From Paraburkholderia acidisoli (GTDB lineage: Bacteria; Pseudomonadota; Gammaproteobacteria; Burkholderiales; Burkholderiaceae), in assembly GCF_009789675.1 (NCBI RefSeq), contig NZ_CP046915.1, positions 1,372,413 through 1,436,412 of the forward strand: a DNA stretch of 64,000 bases, written 5' to 3'. Made by a program: the position numbers and the translations under genes. How positions within the stretch are numbered: position 1 is the first letter of the stretch; each line of letters opens with the position of its first letter. The notes beneath the pieces are model-generated. The model was not told the DNA's origin, did no database searches, and was given only the letters and a program-made list of their open reading frames with translations. Below are positions 28,489 to 36,804 of the stretch, piece after piece.

Positions 28489-29214
28489 ATGACGCCGATG
28501 TCTTGCCAACCCGCCAGCCGTTTTCGCATTCTCGTCGTCGAGGACGACCCCGGCGCGAGCCTGGAAGTGCGCGCCGCGCTCGAAGACCACGGCTTCGAGG
28601 TGGAGTGCGTGCCCACCGGCTTCGAGGGGCTGCTGCGCGCGACCAACGGCGAGTTCGACGCCGTCGTGCTGGATCGCATGCTGCCGGATCTCGACGGTCT
28701 CTCGATCCTCGCGACGCTGCGCAATATCGGCAAACGTACTCCCGTGCTGATCCTGAGCGCGCTCGACGCCGTGGACGAACGCATTCGCGGCTTGCGCGCG
28801 GGCGGCGACGACTATCTCGTCAAGCCGTTCGACGGGCTGGAACTCATTGCGCGGCTCAATGCGCAACTGCGGCGCAGCGGCGCCGCCGCGAACGGCGCGC
28901 GCGGCGAGGCGGTGCTGCGCATCGGCGACCTCACGCTCGACACGCGCACGCGCGCGGTCGAGCGCGCGGGCGAAACCGTCGATCTCAAACCGCGCGAATA
29001 CAGCCTGCTCGAATTCCTGATGCGGCACGCGGGCGAGATCGTCACCCGCACGATGCTGCTCGAATCGGTCTGGAACTACCACTTCAACTCGCCGACCAAC
29101 GCCATCGACATGCACGTGAGCAATCTGCGGCGCAAATTGAGTCTGGGCGGGCGGCTCTCGCCGCTGATCGTCACGGTTCGCAACTCGGGGTATCTGATCC
29201 ATGCGTGCCCGTAA
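28489..29214 (+). CDS. OmpR-family response regulator
   Basis: 241 residues from ATG 28489 (an ATG three codons later is equally possible). Receiver with Asp in VVLDRMLPDLDGL, Thr/Ser switch ILILSALD and Lys in YLVKPFDGL; winged-helix C-terminal domain with LKPREYSLLEFLMRHAGEIVTRTML and RNSGYLIH. Overlaps the kinase gene by 14 bases. Probably senses the state or substrate of the TonB/phosphodiesterase module. Confidence 0.9.
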   Translation: MTPMSCQPASRFRILVVEDDPGASLEVRAALEDHGFEVECVPTGFEGLLRATNGEFDAVVLDRMLPDLDGLSILATLRNIGKRTPVLILSALDAVDERIRGLRAGGDDYLVKPFDGLELIARLNAQLRRSGAAANGARGEAVLRIGDLTLDTRTRAVERAGETVDLKPREYSLLEFLMRHAGEIVTRTMLLESVWNYHFNSPTNAIDMHVSNLRRKLSLGGRLSPLIVTVRNSGYLIHACP

Positions 29215-30571
29215 CTGGCGGCCGCGTCTGGGCGGCGTGGGCTGGCTGCTCCTTGTGTTCGCGGGTTCCGCATGCGTGCTGTTCGCGTTGCTCTACTGGC
29301 TCACGAGCGGCTATCTGCTGCACGAAGTGGACGAGCGCCTGCGCGGCGAGTTCGCCGAGTTCCACTCGCTCGACCGCGAGAAGGCCATCGCCACGATCGA
29401 CGCGCTGAGCCGTCGCGACATCGCGGCCACGCGCCCGTATGGCGTGTTCGAGGCGAACGGCACGCGGCTCGCGGGCAACGTTTCCGTGCTCTCGCACGAA
29501 CACGACCGCACGCCGTTCGAATACACGGAAACCTTGCATGACGGCAACCCGCCGCGCGTCGCGCATTATCGCGGGATCGTGATCCCCACCCGCTCGGGTC
29601 TGCGCATCGTCGTGGGTCATTCCATCGACGAAATCCGCCGCTTCGACGCCACGCTGCTCAAGACGCTCGGCGCGGGCGTCGCGCTCGCCAGCCTGCTCGC
29701 GTTCGCGTGCGGCGCCGCGTTGCATCGCCTCTCGAACCGCCGCATCGCGGCGCTCGGCGAAACGGCGCGCGAGATCATGGCGGGCAAGCTCAACCGCCGC
29801 CTGCCCTTGCGCGGAACGAGCGACGATCTCGACCGTCTCGCCGTCATCGTCAACACCATGCTGGACGAGATCGAGCGCCTCGTCGACGAGGTACGCGGCG
29901 TTTGCGCGGGCGTCGCGCACGACCTGCGCACGCCCATGACTTCGCTGCGCGCGGGGCTCGAACGCGCGCGGCGGCGCGGCGGCGGTACGGGCCCGCTCGA
30001 ACAGGCGATCAACGTGGCAATGGGTCAGGCCGACATCGTGCTCAACCGCTTCAGCGCGCTGCTGCGCATCGCCGAGATCGAATCGGGCAGCCGCCGCGCG
30101 AGCTTTCGCGCGGTGTCGCTCGACGCGGTGCTGCGCGACGTGGTCGAACTCTACGAGCCGCTGGCCGAGCACAACGCGCTCGCGCTCCGTCTGGCCAGCG
30201 GGCCGCCCATTTACGTGAGCGGCGACGTGGATCTGCTGTTCGGCGCGATCGACAATCTGCTCGACAACGCGCTCAAGTTCACGCCGGCCGGCGGCGCGGT
30301 CACCGTGAGCGCGACGCTCGACGGCGGCCGCCCGCTGCTCGTGGTGGCCGACAGCGGGCCCGGCATCGCGCCAGCCGAGCGCGGCGCCGTGCTGCGCATG
30401 TTCTACCGCGGCCGGTCGTTCGAACACTCCACGCCGGGTCACGGCCTCGGCCTGAGTCTCGTTGCGGCGATCGCGCGCGTGCACGACGCGACGCTCGAGA
30501 TTCTCGACAACGCGCCGGGCTGCCGCCTGCACATGCGCTTCGAGCGCGGTCTCGAAGCGCCGCCGGTTTAG
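29201..30571 (+). CDS. Sensor histidine kinase
   Basis: 456 residues. Two transmembrane helices (about residues 13-33 and 150-172) flank a periplasmic sensor of about 115 residues; HAMP domain with RRIAALGETAREIMAGKLNRRLPL; HisKA box GVAHDLRTPMTSL; ATPase boxes IDNLLDNALKF, DSGPGIAP and GHGLGLSLV. Cognate partner of the overlapping response regulator. Confidence 0.92.
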   Translation: MRARNWRPRLGGVGWLLLVFAGSACVLFALLYWLTSGYLLHEVDERLRGEFAEFHSLDREKAIATIDALSRRDIAATRPYGVFEANGTRLAGNVSVLSHEHDRTPFEYTETLHDGNPPRVAHYRGIVIPTRSGLRIVVGHSIDEIRRFDATLLKTLGAGVALASLLAFACGAALHRLSNRRIAALGETAREIMAGKLNRRLPLRGTSDDLDRLAVIVNTMLDEIERLVDEVRGVCAGVAHDLRTPMTSLRAGLERARRRGGGTGPLEQAINVAMGQADIVLNRFSALLRIAEIESGSRRASFRAVSLDAVLRDVVELYEPLAEHNALALRLASGPPIYVSGDVDLLFGAIDNLLDNALKFTPAGGAVTVSATLDGGRPLLVVADSGPGIAPAERGAVLRMFYRGRSFEHSTPGHGLGLSLVAAIARVHDATLEILDNAPGCRLHMRFERGLEAPPV

Positions 30572-30598
30572 GGCGGCGCCCGGGCCGGATCGCGCGGC

Positions 30599-33500
30599 TC
30601 AACCCGCGAGATCGGCGGCGTGCGGGGGCGCGCGTCGGGAACGCGTCAGCCGATGAAACGCGAGATACACCACCGGCGTCGTGAACAGCGTGAGCAACTG
30701 CGACACCGCCAGCCCGCCCACGATCGAGATGCCGAGCGGCACGCGCAACTCCGCGCCCGCGCCGTAACCGAGCGCGAGCGGCAGCGCGCCGAACATCGCC
30801 GCGAGCGTGGTCATCATGATCGGGCGAAAGCGCAGCACACACGCCTCGCGAATCGCGTCGCGCGGGCGCATGCCCTGCTCGCGTTCGGCCGCCAGCGCGA
30901 AATCGATCATCATGATCGCGTTCTTCTTGACGATGCCGATCAGCAGAATGATGCCGATCATGCCCATGATCGACAGATCCTGGCCGCACAGCATCAACGC
31001 GAGCAGCGCGCCCAGGCCCGCCGAAGGCAGCGTGGAGATGATCGTGAGCGGATGAATCGGGCTTTCGTACAGCACGCCGAGCACGAGGTACACCACCACG
31101 AGCGCCGCCGCGATCAGATACGGTTCGCTCGCGAGCGACGCCTGGAACGCCTGCGCCGTGCCCTGGAATGTGCCCGTGAGCGTGGATGGCATGCCCGCCG
31201 CCGCCTCGGCGCGATGAATCGCGGTCACCGCATTGCCGAGCGACTGGCCCGGCGCGAGATTGAACGTGATCGTCACCGCCGGGAACAGGCCTTGATGATT
31301 CACCGCGATGGGCGCGACCGCGTCTTCCACGTGCGCGAGCACGCTGAGCGGCACGAGCGCCTGGGTGAGCGGCGAGCGCACGTAGAGATGCGCGAGCGAA
31401 TCGGTCGTCATGCGAAAGCGCGAGCCGACTTCCTCGATAACGTGGTACTGGTTCAGTTGCGTGAACATCGTGGCGATCTGGCGCTGGCCGAACGCGTCGT
31501 AGAGCGTGTCGTCGATCATCTGCGCGGTGATGCCGAAACGCGCGGCGGTATCGCGGTCGATCACGAGCGTCGCGCTCGTCGCCGAGGCCTGCAAGTCCGA
31601 GGACACATCGGCGAGTTGCGGCAGCTTCGACAAGCGCTGCGTGAGCGTGCGCGCCCACTGCGACAACTCGGCCACGTTCGGGTCCTGCAACGTGTACTGA
31701 TACTGCGCCGCGCTCATGCGCCCGCCCACCTGGATGTCCTGGCGCACCTGCATCGAGAGCGCGGCCCCGGCAACGGCCGGCGCGGTACGCGTGCGCAGGC
31801 GCGCGAGCACGGCGGCCGCGCTGGCGCTGCGCTGCCCGAACGGCTTCAGGTTGATCATCATGTGGCCCTGGCTGATGGTCGGCGTGGGACCGGTCCAGTA
31901 GTACACGTTGTCGACGGCCGGATCGGCCATGACGATGTCGCCGATACGTTGCATCTTCGTGGCCATCGCCGCGGGCGAGATGTCGGGCGCCGCCTGGATC
32001 AGGCCGATGATCAGCCCCGAATCCTCCTGCGGGAAAAAGCCCTTGGGGATGGCGTAGAACAGCGCGCCCGTCGCGGCCACCGTCAACGCCATGACCGCGA
32101 GCAGCGCGCGCTGGCGCGCGAGCGCCCAGTCGAGCGCGCGCTCGTAGTGCCGCTCCGTCCACAGGAACACGCGCTCCAGACGCTGTTCGACGCGGCGCAG
32201 GCGCGACGGCTTCGCGTTGGCGGCATGATCGAGCGGACGAATCAGCCAGCCGCACAGCATGGGCGTGATCAGCAGCGAAACGATCGCGGATACCACGATG
32301 GCGACGCTCACCGTCACCGCGAATTCGCGAAACAGCCGCCCGACGATACCGCCCATCAGCAGGATGGGAATGAACACGGCGATCAGCGAGATCGTCATGG
32401 AGACGATCGTGAAGCGCACTTCCATCACGCCCGCGAGCGCCGCGCGCATGGGCGCCACGCCGCGCTCCACGTGCCGCATGACGTTCTCGATCACCACGAT
32501 CGCGTCGTCGACGACAAAACCGACCGCGATCGTGAGCCCCATGAGCGAGAGATTGTCGAGACTGTAGCCGAGCACGTCCATCACGCCGAAGGTGCCGACG
32601 ATCGACAGCGGGATCGTCAGGCTCGGGATCACGGTCGCCCGCACGTTGCGCAGGAACGCGAAGATCACCATGACCACGAGCGCCACCGTGAGCATGAGCG
32701 TGAACTGCACGTCGCGCACCGCGGCGTCGATCGTCTGCGTGCGGTCGCCGACGATACTCACGTGCACGGAAGCGGGCAACCCGGCTTCGAGCGCGGGCAG
32801 ACGCGCCTCGATATTGCGGATGGTTTGCACGACGTTGTAACCGGGCTGCTTGTGGATGTCGAGCACGATACCGCGCTGCTTTTGCAGCCACGCCGTCTGG
32901 AACAAGTCCTCGGGCGCGCTCACCACGGTGCCGAGATCGCCGATACGCACCGCCGCGCCGTTCTTGTAGGCGACCACGAGCGACGCATACTGCCGCGCCG
33001 CCGTGAGTTGATCGGTCGCGTTCAGGATCACGGTGCGCGCGGGGCCGTTGAGCGTGCCCTTGGGCGCGTTGACCGTCTGCACGCCCACGATCGAGCGCAC
33101 GTCCTCCAGCGTGATGCCGCGCGCCGCGAGCTTGTCGGGGTCGAGCTGCACGCGCAAGGCGGGACGCTGCTGCCCATGAAAGTCGACGAGACCGACGCCC
33201 GGCATCTGCGAGATCTGCTGCGCGAGGAAGTCTTCGGCATAGCTGTCGAGTTGCGTGAGCGGCACCGTGGGCGACGTCAGCGCGATCGACATGATCGTGA
33301 AATCGGCGGGATTGGTTTTCTCGTAGGTGGGCGGATTCGGCAGATTCTTCGGCAGCGTGCCGCCCGCCGCGTTGATCGCGGTCTGCACGTCTTGCGCGGC
33401 GCCGTTGATGTCGCGCGACAGGTCGAACTGGATCGCGATGCTGGTGAGCCCGAGCGAACTCGACGAGGTCATCTGCGTGACGCCCGAGATGTTCGAGAGC

Positions 33501-33712
33501 TGGCGTTCGAGCGGCGTGGCCACCGAGGTCGCCATGGTTTCCGCGCTCGCGCCCGGCAGGACGGCGCGCACCTGGATGGTGGGAAAATCCACTTGCGGCA
33601 GCGGCGCGACCGGCAACCTGAAGTACGCGACGAGCCCCACGAGCACGATGGCGATGGCGAGAAAGGAGGTCGCGACGCGACGCTGAATGAGCAGTGCGAT
33701 CAGGTTCATCAC
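30599..33712 (-). CDS. RND efflux transporter, MdtB/MdtC/MuxB-type
   Basis: 1037 residues, full RND length. N-terminal cytoplasmic start MMNLIALLIQRRVATSFLAIAIVLVGLVAYFRLPVAPLPQVDFPTI is typical; proton-relay Asp pair in VVDDAIVVIENVMRHVERG of helix 4; porter domain motifs PLERQLSNISGV and the late GIILLIGIVKKNAIMMIDFAL. Drug/detergent-type efflux pump. Last gene of an OMF-adaptor-pump operon; starts four bases inside the adaptor gene end. Confidence 0.93.
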   Translation of the reverse strand: MMNLIALLIQRRVATSFLAIAIVLVGLVAYFRLPVAPLPQVDFPTIQVRAVLPGASAETMATSVATPLERQLSNISGVTQMTSSSSLGLTSIAIQFDLSRDINGAAQDVQTAINAAGGTLPKNLPNPPTYEKTNPADFTIMSIALTSPTVPLTQLDSYAEDFLAQQISQMPGVGLVDFHGQQRPALRVQLDPDKLAARGITLEDVRSIVGVQTVNAPKGTLNGPARTVILNATDQLTAARQYASLVVAYKNGAAVRIGDLGTVVSAPEDLFQTAWLQKQRGIVLDIHKQPGYNVVQTIRNIEARLPALEAGLPASVHVSIVGDRTQTIDAAVRDVQFTLMLTVALVVMVIFAFLRNVRATVIPSLTIPLSIVGTFGVMDVLGYSLDNLSLMGLTIAVGFVVDDAIVVIENVMRHVERGVAPMRAALAGVMEVRFTIVSMTISLIAVFIPILLMGGIVGRLFREFAVTVSVAIVVSAIVSLLITPMLCGWLIRPLDHAANAKPSRLRRVEQRLERVFLWTERHYERALDWALARQRALLAVMALTVAATGALFYAIPKGFFPQEDSGLIIGLIQAAPDISPAAMATKMQRIGDIVMADPAVDNVYYWTGPTPTISQGHMMINLKPFGQRSASAAAVLARLRTRTAPAVAGAALSMQVRQDIQVGGRMSAAQYQYTLQDPNVAELSQWARTLTQRLSKLPQLADVSSDLQASATSATLVIDRDTAARFGITAQMIDDTLYDAFGQRQIATMFTQLNQYHVIEEVGSRFRMTTDSLAHLYVRSPLTQALVPLSVLAHVEDAVAPIAVNHQGLFPAVTITFNLAPGQSLGNAVTAIHRAEAAAGMPSTLTGTFQGTAQAFQASLASEPYLIAAALVVVYLVLGVLYESPIHPLTIISTLPSAGLGALLALMLCGQDLSIMGMIGIILLIGIVKKNAIMMIDFALAAEREQGMRPRDAIREACVLRFRPIMMTTLAAMFGALPLALGYGAGAELRVPLGISIVGGLAVSQLLTLFTTPVVYLAFHRLTRSRRAPPHAADLAG

Positions 33713-34914
33713 GGCAGGTCCGTGCTGACGGTAGCGGACGCCACGGCCGCGGCCTGCGCGCTTTGCCGCGTGAGCGCCACGCGCGCGCCCGGATTCAGGC
33801 GGCTCTGACCGTCGAACACGACGGTTTCGCCCGCCTTCAGGCCGCTCGCGATCGCGGTCATGCCGCCCGCGCTCACGCCGCTTTTGACCGGCCGCAGCGC
33901 GACCGTCCCATCAGGCGCGACAACATACAACTGGTCGCCGTCCTGCGTGTGCATGATCGCGTTCGCGGGCACCGCCACCTGATTCGCCTCGGTGCGCAGC
34001 AGCACGCTCGCGTTGACGAACTGCCCCGGCCACAAGGCGCGGTCGGCGTTGCCGAAGCGCGCCTTGAGCAGCACCTGGCCGTTGGCGGCGTCCACACGAC
34101 TGTCGATGAAGCGCAGCGTGCCGTGGGCAATGGCCGCGCCGCCCGCCTGCGGCGTCACGTCCACCGCCACGGCCGCGCGCTGCTGCCCCGCCAGCAGCGC
34201 GGGCAGCACGTCTTGCGGCACGGAGAACTGCACGTCGATCGGCGCCATCTGCGTGACGGTGACGATGCCGGTCGCGTCGGTGGGATGCACGATCGCGCCG
34301 AGACTGGCCTCGCGCGCGCCGGTGCGGCCGTCGAACGGCGCGACGAGCGTGGTGAAGCCCAGTTGCAGACGGTCGCTCTGCACCAGCGCGCGGTCGGCCG
34401 CCACGGCCGCCTGGCTTTCGTCGACTTTGGCGCGCGCCGCATCGACCGCCTGCTGCGTGGCCGCGCCGATGGGCGCGAGCTTCACGTAGCGCTGCAAGTC
34501 GAGCTGCGCGTTCCGCAACGTCGCGGCGTCCTTGCCTAGCGTGGCGCTGGCCTGGTCGAGCTGCGCCTTGAGCGGTCCCTGATCGAGCTGTGCGAGCATC
34601 TGCCCCGCCTTCACGTCCTGGCCTTCGGTGAACGCGATGCGCGCCAGTTGTCCGTCCACCCGCACCTTGACGTCGGTGACGTTGACGGGCTGCACGCTGC
34701 CCACGGCCTGCACGCGCACCGGGAAGTCGCGCTGCACGGCTTGCCCGGCGTTCACGGGCACGGCGGCGGCGGGCGCAGGCGCGGCCGCATGCGGCCAGCA
34801 GCGCCACACCAGCAGCGCGCCGATCACTAGCACGCCGCCCGCGATCCCGGCGGCGCGATGCCGCTTGCGGCGCGCCGCGAGACGCGTGTTCACGGCTTCT
34901 GATACCTGATTCAT
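33709..34914 (-). CDS. RND periplasmic adaptor (MdtA/AcrA family)
   Basis: 401 residues. N-terminal anchor at about 23-42, barrel-sandwich segment (VRVQAVGSVQPVNVTDVKVRVDGQLARIAFTEGQDVKAGQMLAQLD), helical hairpin, then a beta-barrel and membrane-proximal region. Links the pump to the outer-membrane channel. Overlaps both neighbours by four bases, so channel, adaptor and pump are made together. Confidence 0.92.
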   Translation of the reverse strand: MNQVSEAVNTRLAARRKRHRAAGIAGGVLVIGALLVWRCWPHAAAPAPAAAVPVNAGQAVQRDFPVRVQAVGSVQPVNVTDVKVRVDGQLARIAFTEGQDVKAGQMLAQLDQGPLKAQLDQASATLGKDAATLRNAQLDLQRYVKLAPIGAATQQAVDAARAKVDESQAAVAADRALVQSDRLQLGFTTLVAPFDGRTGAREASLGAIVHPTDATGIVTVTQMAPIDVQFSVPQDVLPALLAGQQRAAVAVDVTPQAGGAAIAHGTLRFIDSRVDAANGQVLLKARFGNADRALWPGQFVNASVLLRTEANQVAVPANAIMHTQDGDQLYVVAPDGTVALRPVKSGVSAGGMTAIASGLKAGETVVFDGQSRLNPGARVALTRQSAQAAAVASATVSTDLP

Positions 34915-36545
34915 CGTGCGAGCGGTTCCGTAAAACGAGGCGAGGCCCCGGAGGCAAGTTCGGACGATGGCGCGAGCGGCGCGTCCTTCGTGTTCTGGGC
35001 GCTCGTCTCGTTCTCGGCGCCTTTTACGTTCTGCGGATTAGGCGGGTTCTGCGAGTCCTGCGGGTTCTGCGCGAGACAGCCGTTCGAGACGCAGCCGCCG
35101 CCGAACGCGCGAAAGAGACCGACCGACGCTTGCAGCCGCGCGAGATGCGCCTGGACGAGCGCGTCCTCGGACTGATAGCGCGTGCGCTGCGCATCGAGCA
35201 CGGTGAGAAAGTCGACCGTACCGGCGCCGTAGGACGCCTGCGCAAGCCCCGCTGCTTTGGCGGCGGCCTCGGCGGCCTGCGCCTCGGAGGCTTCGGCGAG
35301 AGCCTGCTGCGCGGACGCGCTCAATGCGTCCTCGACGTCCTGCAAGGCGGTCAGCACCGTTTGCCGATAGCCCGCCGCGGCCTCGCGCACGAGCGCCTCG
35401 TTTATCGCCAGCTGGCCGCTCAATGCACCGCCCTCGAACAGCGGCGCGCTCAGCGAAGCCGCGACATAGCCAAGCGGATTGGCCAGGAAATGCGCGAGCG
35501 AGGGACTGCCGAAGCCGCCGTCGGCGGTCAGCGCGAGATTGGGCAAAAAGGCCGCGCGCGCCGCGCCAATATCGAAGTTCGCCGCCTTGAGCCGCGCTTC
35601 CTGCGCGCGAATGTCGGGACGCATATCGAGCAGCGCGGCGGGCAGGTTCGCCCGCGCCTGCGGCACCGCGATCGACTCGATCGGCGTGGTTGCCGTGCCC
35701 GGCGTGGCCGCCGTTCCGGGCGGCTCGCCCAGCAAGGTCGCGAGCAGGTGCGCGTTTTGATCCTGCTGCGTTTGCAGGACCGGCACCGCCGCCTCGAACG
35801 TGGCCAGCGCATTGCGCTGTTGCTGGACCTGCAATTCCGTCGCGACGCCCGCCGCCTGCTGGGCGACGAGCAACGCGAGCAGTTGCCGCGCGTCGTCCGC
35901 CACGGATTGGGCGAGCGCCACGCGGCGGCGCAGCGACTGCAACTGAAAATACGTGTCGACGACGGAGGCCGTGAGCGTGAGCGCCGCCGTATCGCGATCG
36001 AACGCGGAGGCCTCGGCCCGCATGGCGGCCGAATCCGCATTCGCGCGATGCAGCCCCCAGAAGTCGATCTCGTAGCTCGCCTGCGCGAACAGCGACTGCT
36101 TGTGCGCACTCGAATTGCTGGTCGGGCTGTGGCCGCGATCGACGCTGCCGTTGAGCGTGAGCGCGGGCAGCAAGGGCGCACCGGCCACGCGGGCGTTCGC
36201 GCGCGCGGCGTCCACGGTCGCCACGGCCTGCGCCAGCGTGAAGTTGTGGGCGAGCGCGCGGACCACGAGCGTGTCGAGCGCCGGGTCGCCATAGGCACGC
36301 CACCATTGGCTTTCGACCGGCACCGTCGCCGAAAGCGCCGTGCCAGCGGGCGCCGTGCCAGCGGGCCTCTTGCTGTCGGGCGCGGGCCATTGCGCGGGCA
36401 GCGGCACCGCCGGGCGTTGCCACGCGGGAACGAACGAACAAGCCGCGAGCGAGCCGGCTATCGACAACGTCACGAACAACGTCACGGATAACTTCGCGAA
36501 CAACTTCGCGGATAACTTCGCGGCCAGAGCGAACCAGCGCGCCAT
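34911..36545 (-). CDS. NodT-family outer membrane efflux lipoprotein
   Basis: 545-codon frame from ATG 36545, which places the lipobox SLAAC at Cys36; an alternative ATG at 36614 would add 23 acidic residues before the signal and leave only 16 bases to a regulatory repeat, so the shorter start is preferred. Two OEP repeats typical of TolC/OprM channels (NFTLAQAVATVDAARANARVAGAPLLP; LLDMRPDIRAQEARLKAANFDIGAARAAFLPNL). The signal region contains a five-unit 12-bp tandem repeat, and the C-terminus carries a long Gln/Asn/Pro tail not needed for the family. Confidence 0.88.
   Translation of the reverse strand: MARWFALAAKLSAKLFAKLSVTLFVTLSIAGSLAACSFVPAWQRPAVPLPAQWPAPDSKRPAGTAPAGTALSATVPVESQWWRAYGDPALDTLVVRALAHNFTLAQAVATVDAARANARVAGAPLLPALTLNGSVDRGHSPTSNSSAHKQSLFAQASYEIDFWGLHRANADSAAMRAEASAFDRDTAALTLTASVVDTYFQLQSLRRRVALAQSVADDARQLLALLVAQQAAGVATELQVQQQRNALATFEAAVPVLQTQQDQNAHLLATLLGEPPGTAATPGTATTPIESIAVPQARANLPAALLDMRPDIRAQEARLKAANFDIGAARAAFLPNLALTADGGFGSPSLAHFLANPLGYVAASLSAPLFEGGALSGQLAINEALVREAAAGYRQTVLTALQDVEDALSASAQQALAEASEAQAAEAAAKAAGLAQASYGAGTVDFLTVLDAQRTRYQSEDALVQAHLARLQASVGLFRAFGGGCVSNGCLAQNPQDSQNPPNPQNVKGAENETSAQNTKDAPLAPSSELASGASPRFTEPLAR
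36466..36525. repeat. Five-copy 12-bp tandem repeat inside the channel signal sequence
   Basis: Five consecutive 12-mers of the form AAC(G/T)TC(A/G)CG(A/G)AY-like lie at 36466-36525. On the minus strand they encode a 4-residue periodicity (AKLS, AKLF, AKLS, VTLF, VTLS) in the hydrophobic signal of the NodT lipoprotein. Copy changes would keep the frame. Confidence 0.8.
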
Positions 36546-36629
36546 CGGCGGATTCAAATCGGACGACTCCAGATCAGCGGCGCGGCCCGGATTGGCGGGC
36601 ACCGTCGCGGACATTCTGGCCGACGCTGA

Positions 36630-36645
36630 CTTAGCTAACGCTTAA
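36630..36645. promoter_or_regulatory. CTTA-N7-CTTA box between the two RND sets
   Basis: CTTA at 36630-36633 and again at 36641-36644, an 11-bp period, in the AT-rich gap between the divergent RND operons. This is the spacing used by OmpR-family regulators and is close to the PmrA/QseB box. Similar boxes occur at 45744-45762, 48117-48131 and 48862-48876. Confidence 0.55.
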
Positions 36646-36804
36646 TAACGCGCGAATCTAACGGACCAGGCACGCTGCGTAGATAACGAATCTGTAATCG
36701 GCCGATCACCGAACGGCAAAGCGCGCCGCCGCAGAATGCGCACTTCCGCCCGCTTTCCGTGCGACTCGCGAGAGCCGCGCCTCACTCCGTCAAACAGGTT
36801 CGTT

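Noticed and set aside
30620..33808. Very long plus-strand frame antisense to the RND pump
   Set aside because: It is Arg/His-rich shadow coding caused by high GC; the minus-strand frame gives a full canonical RND transporter.
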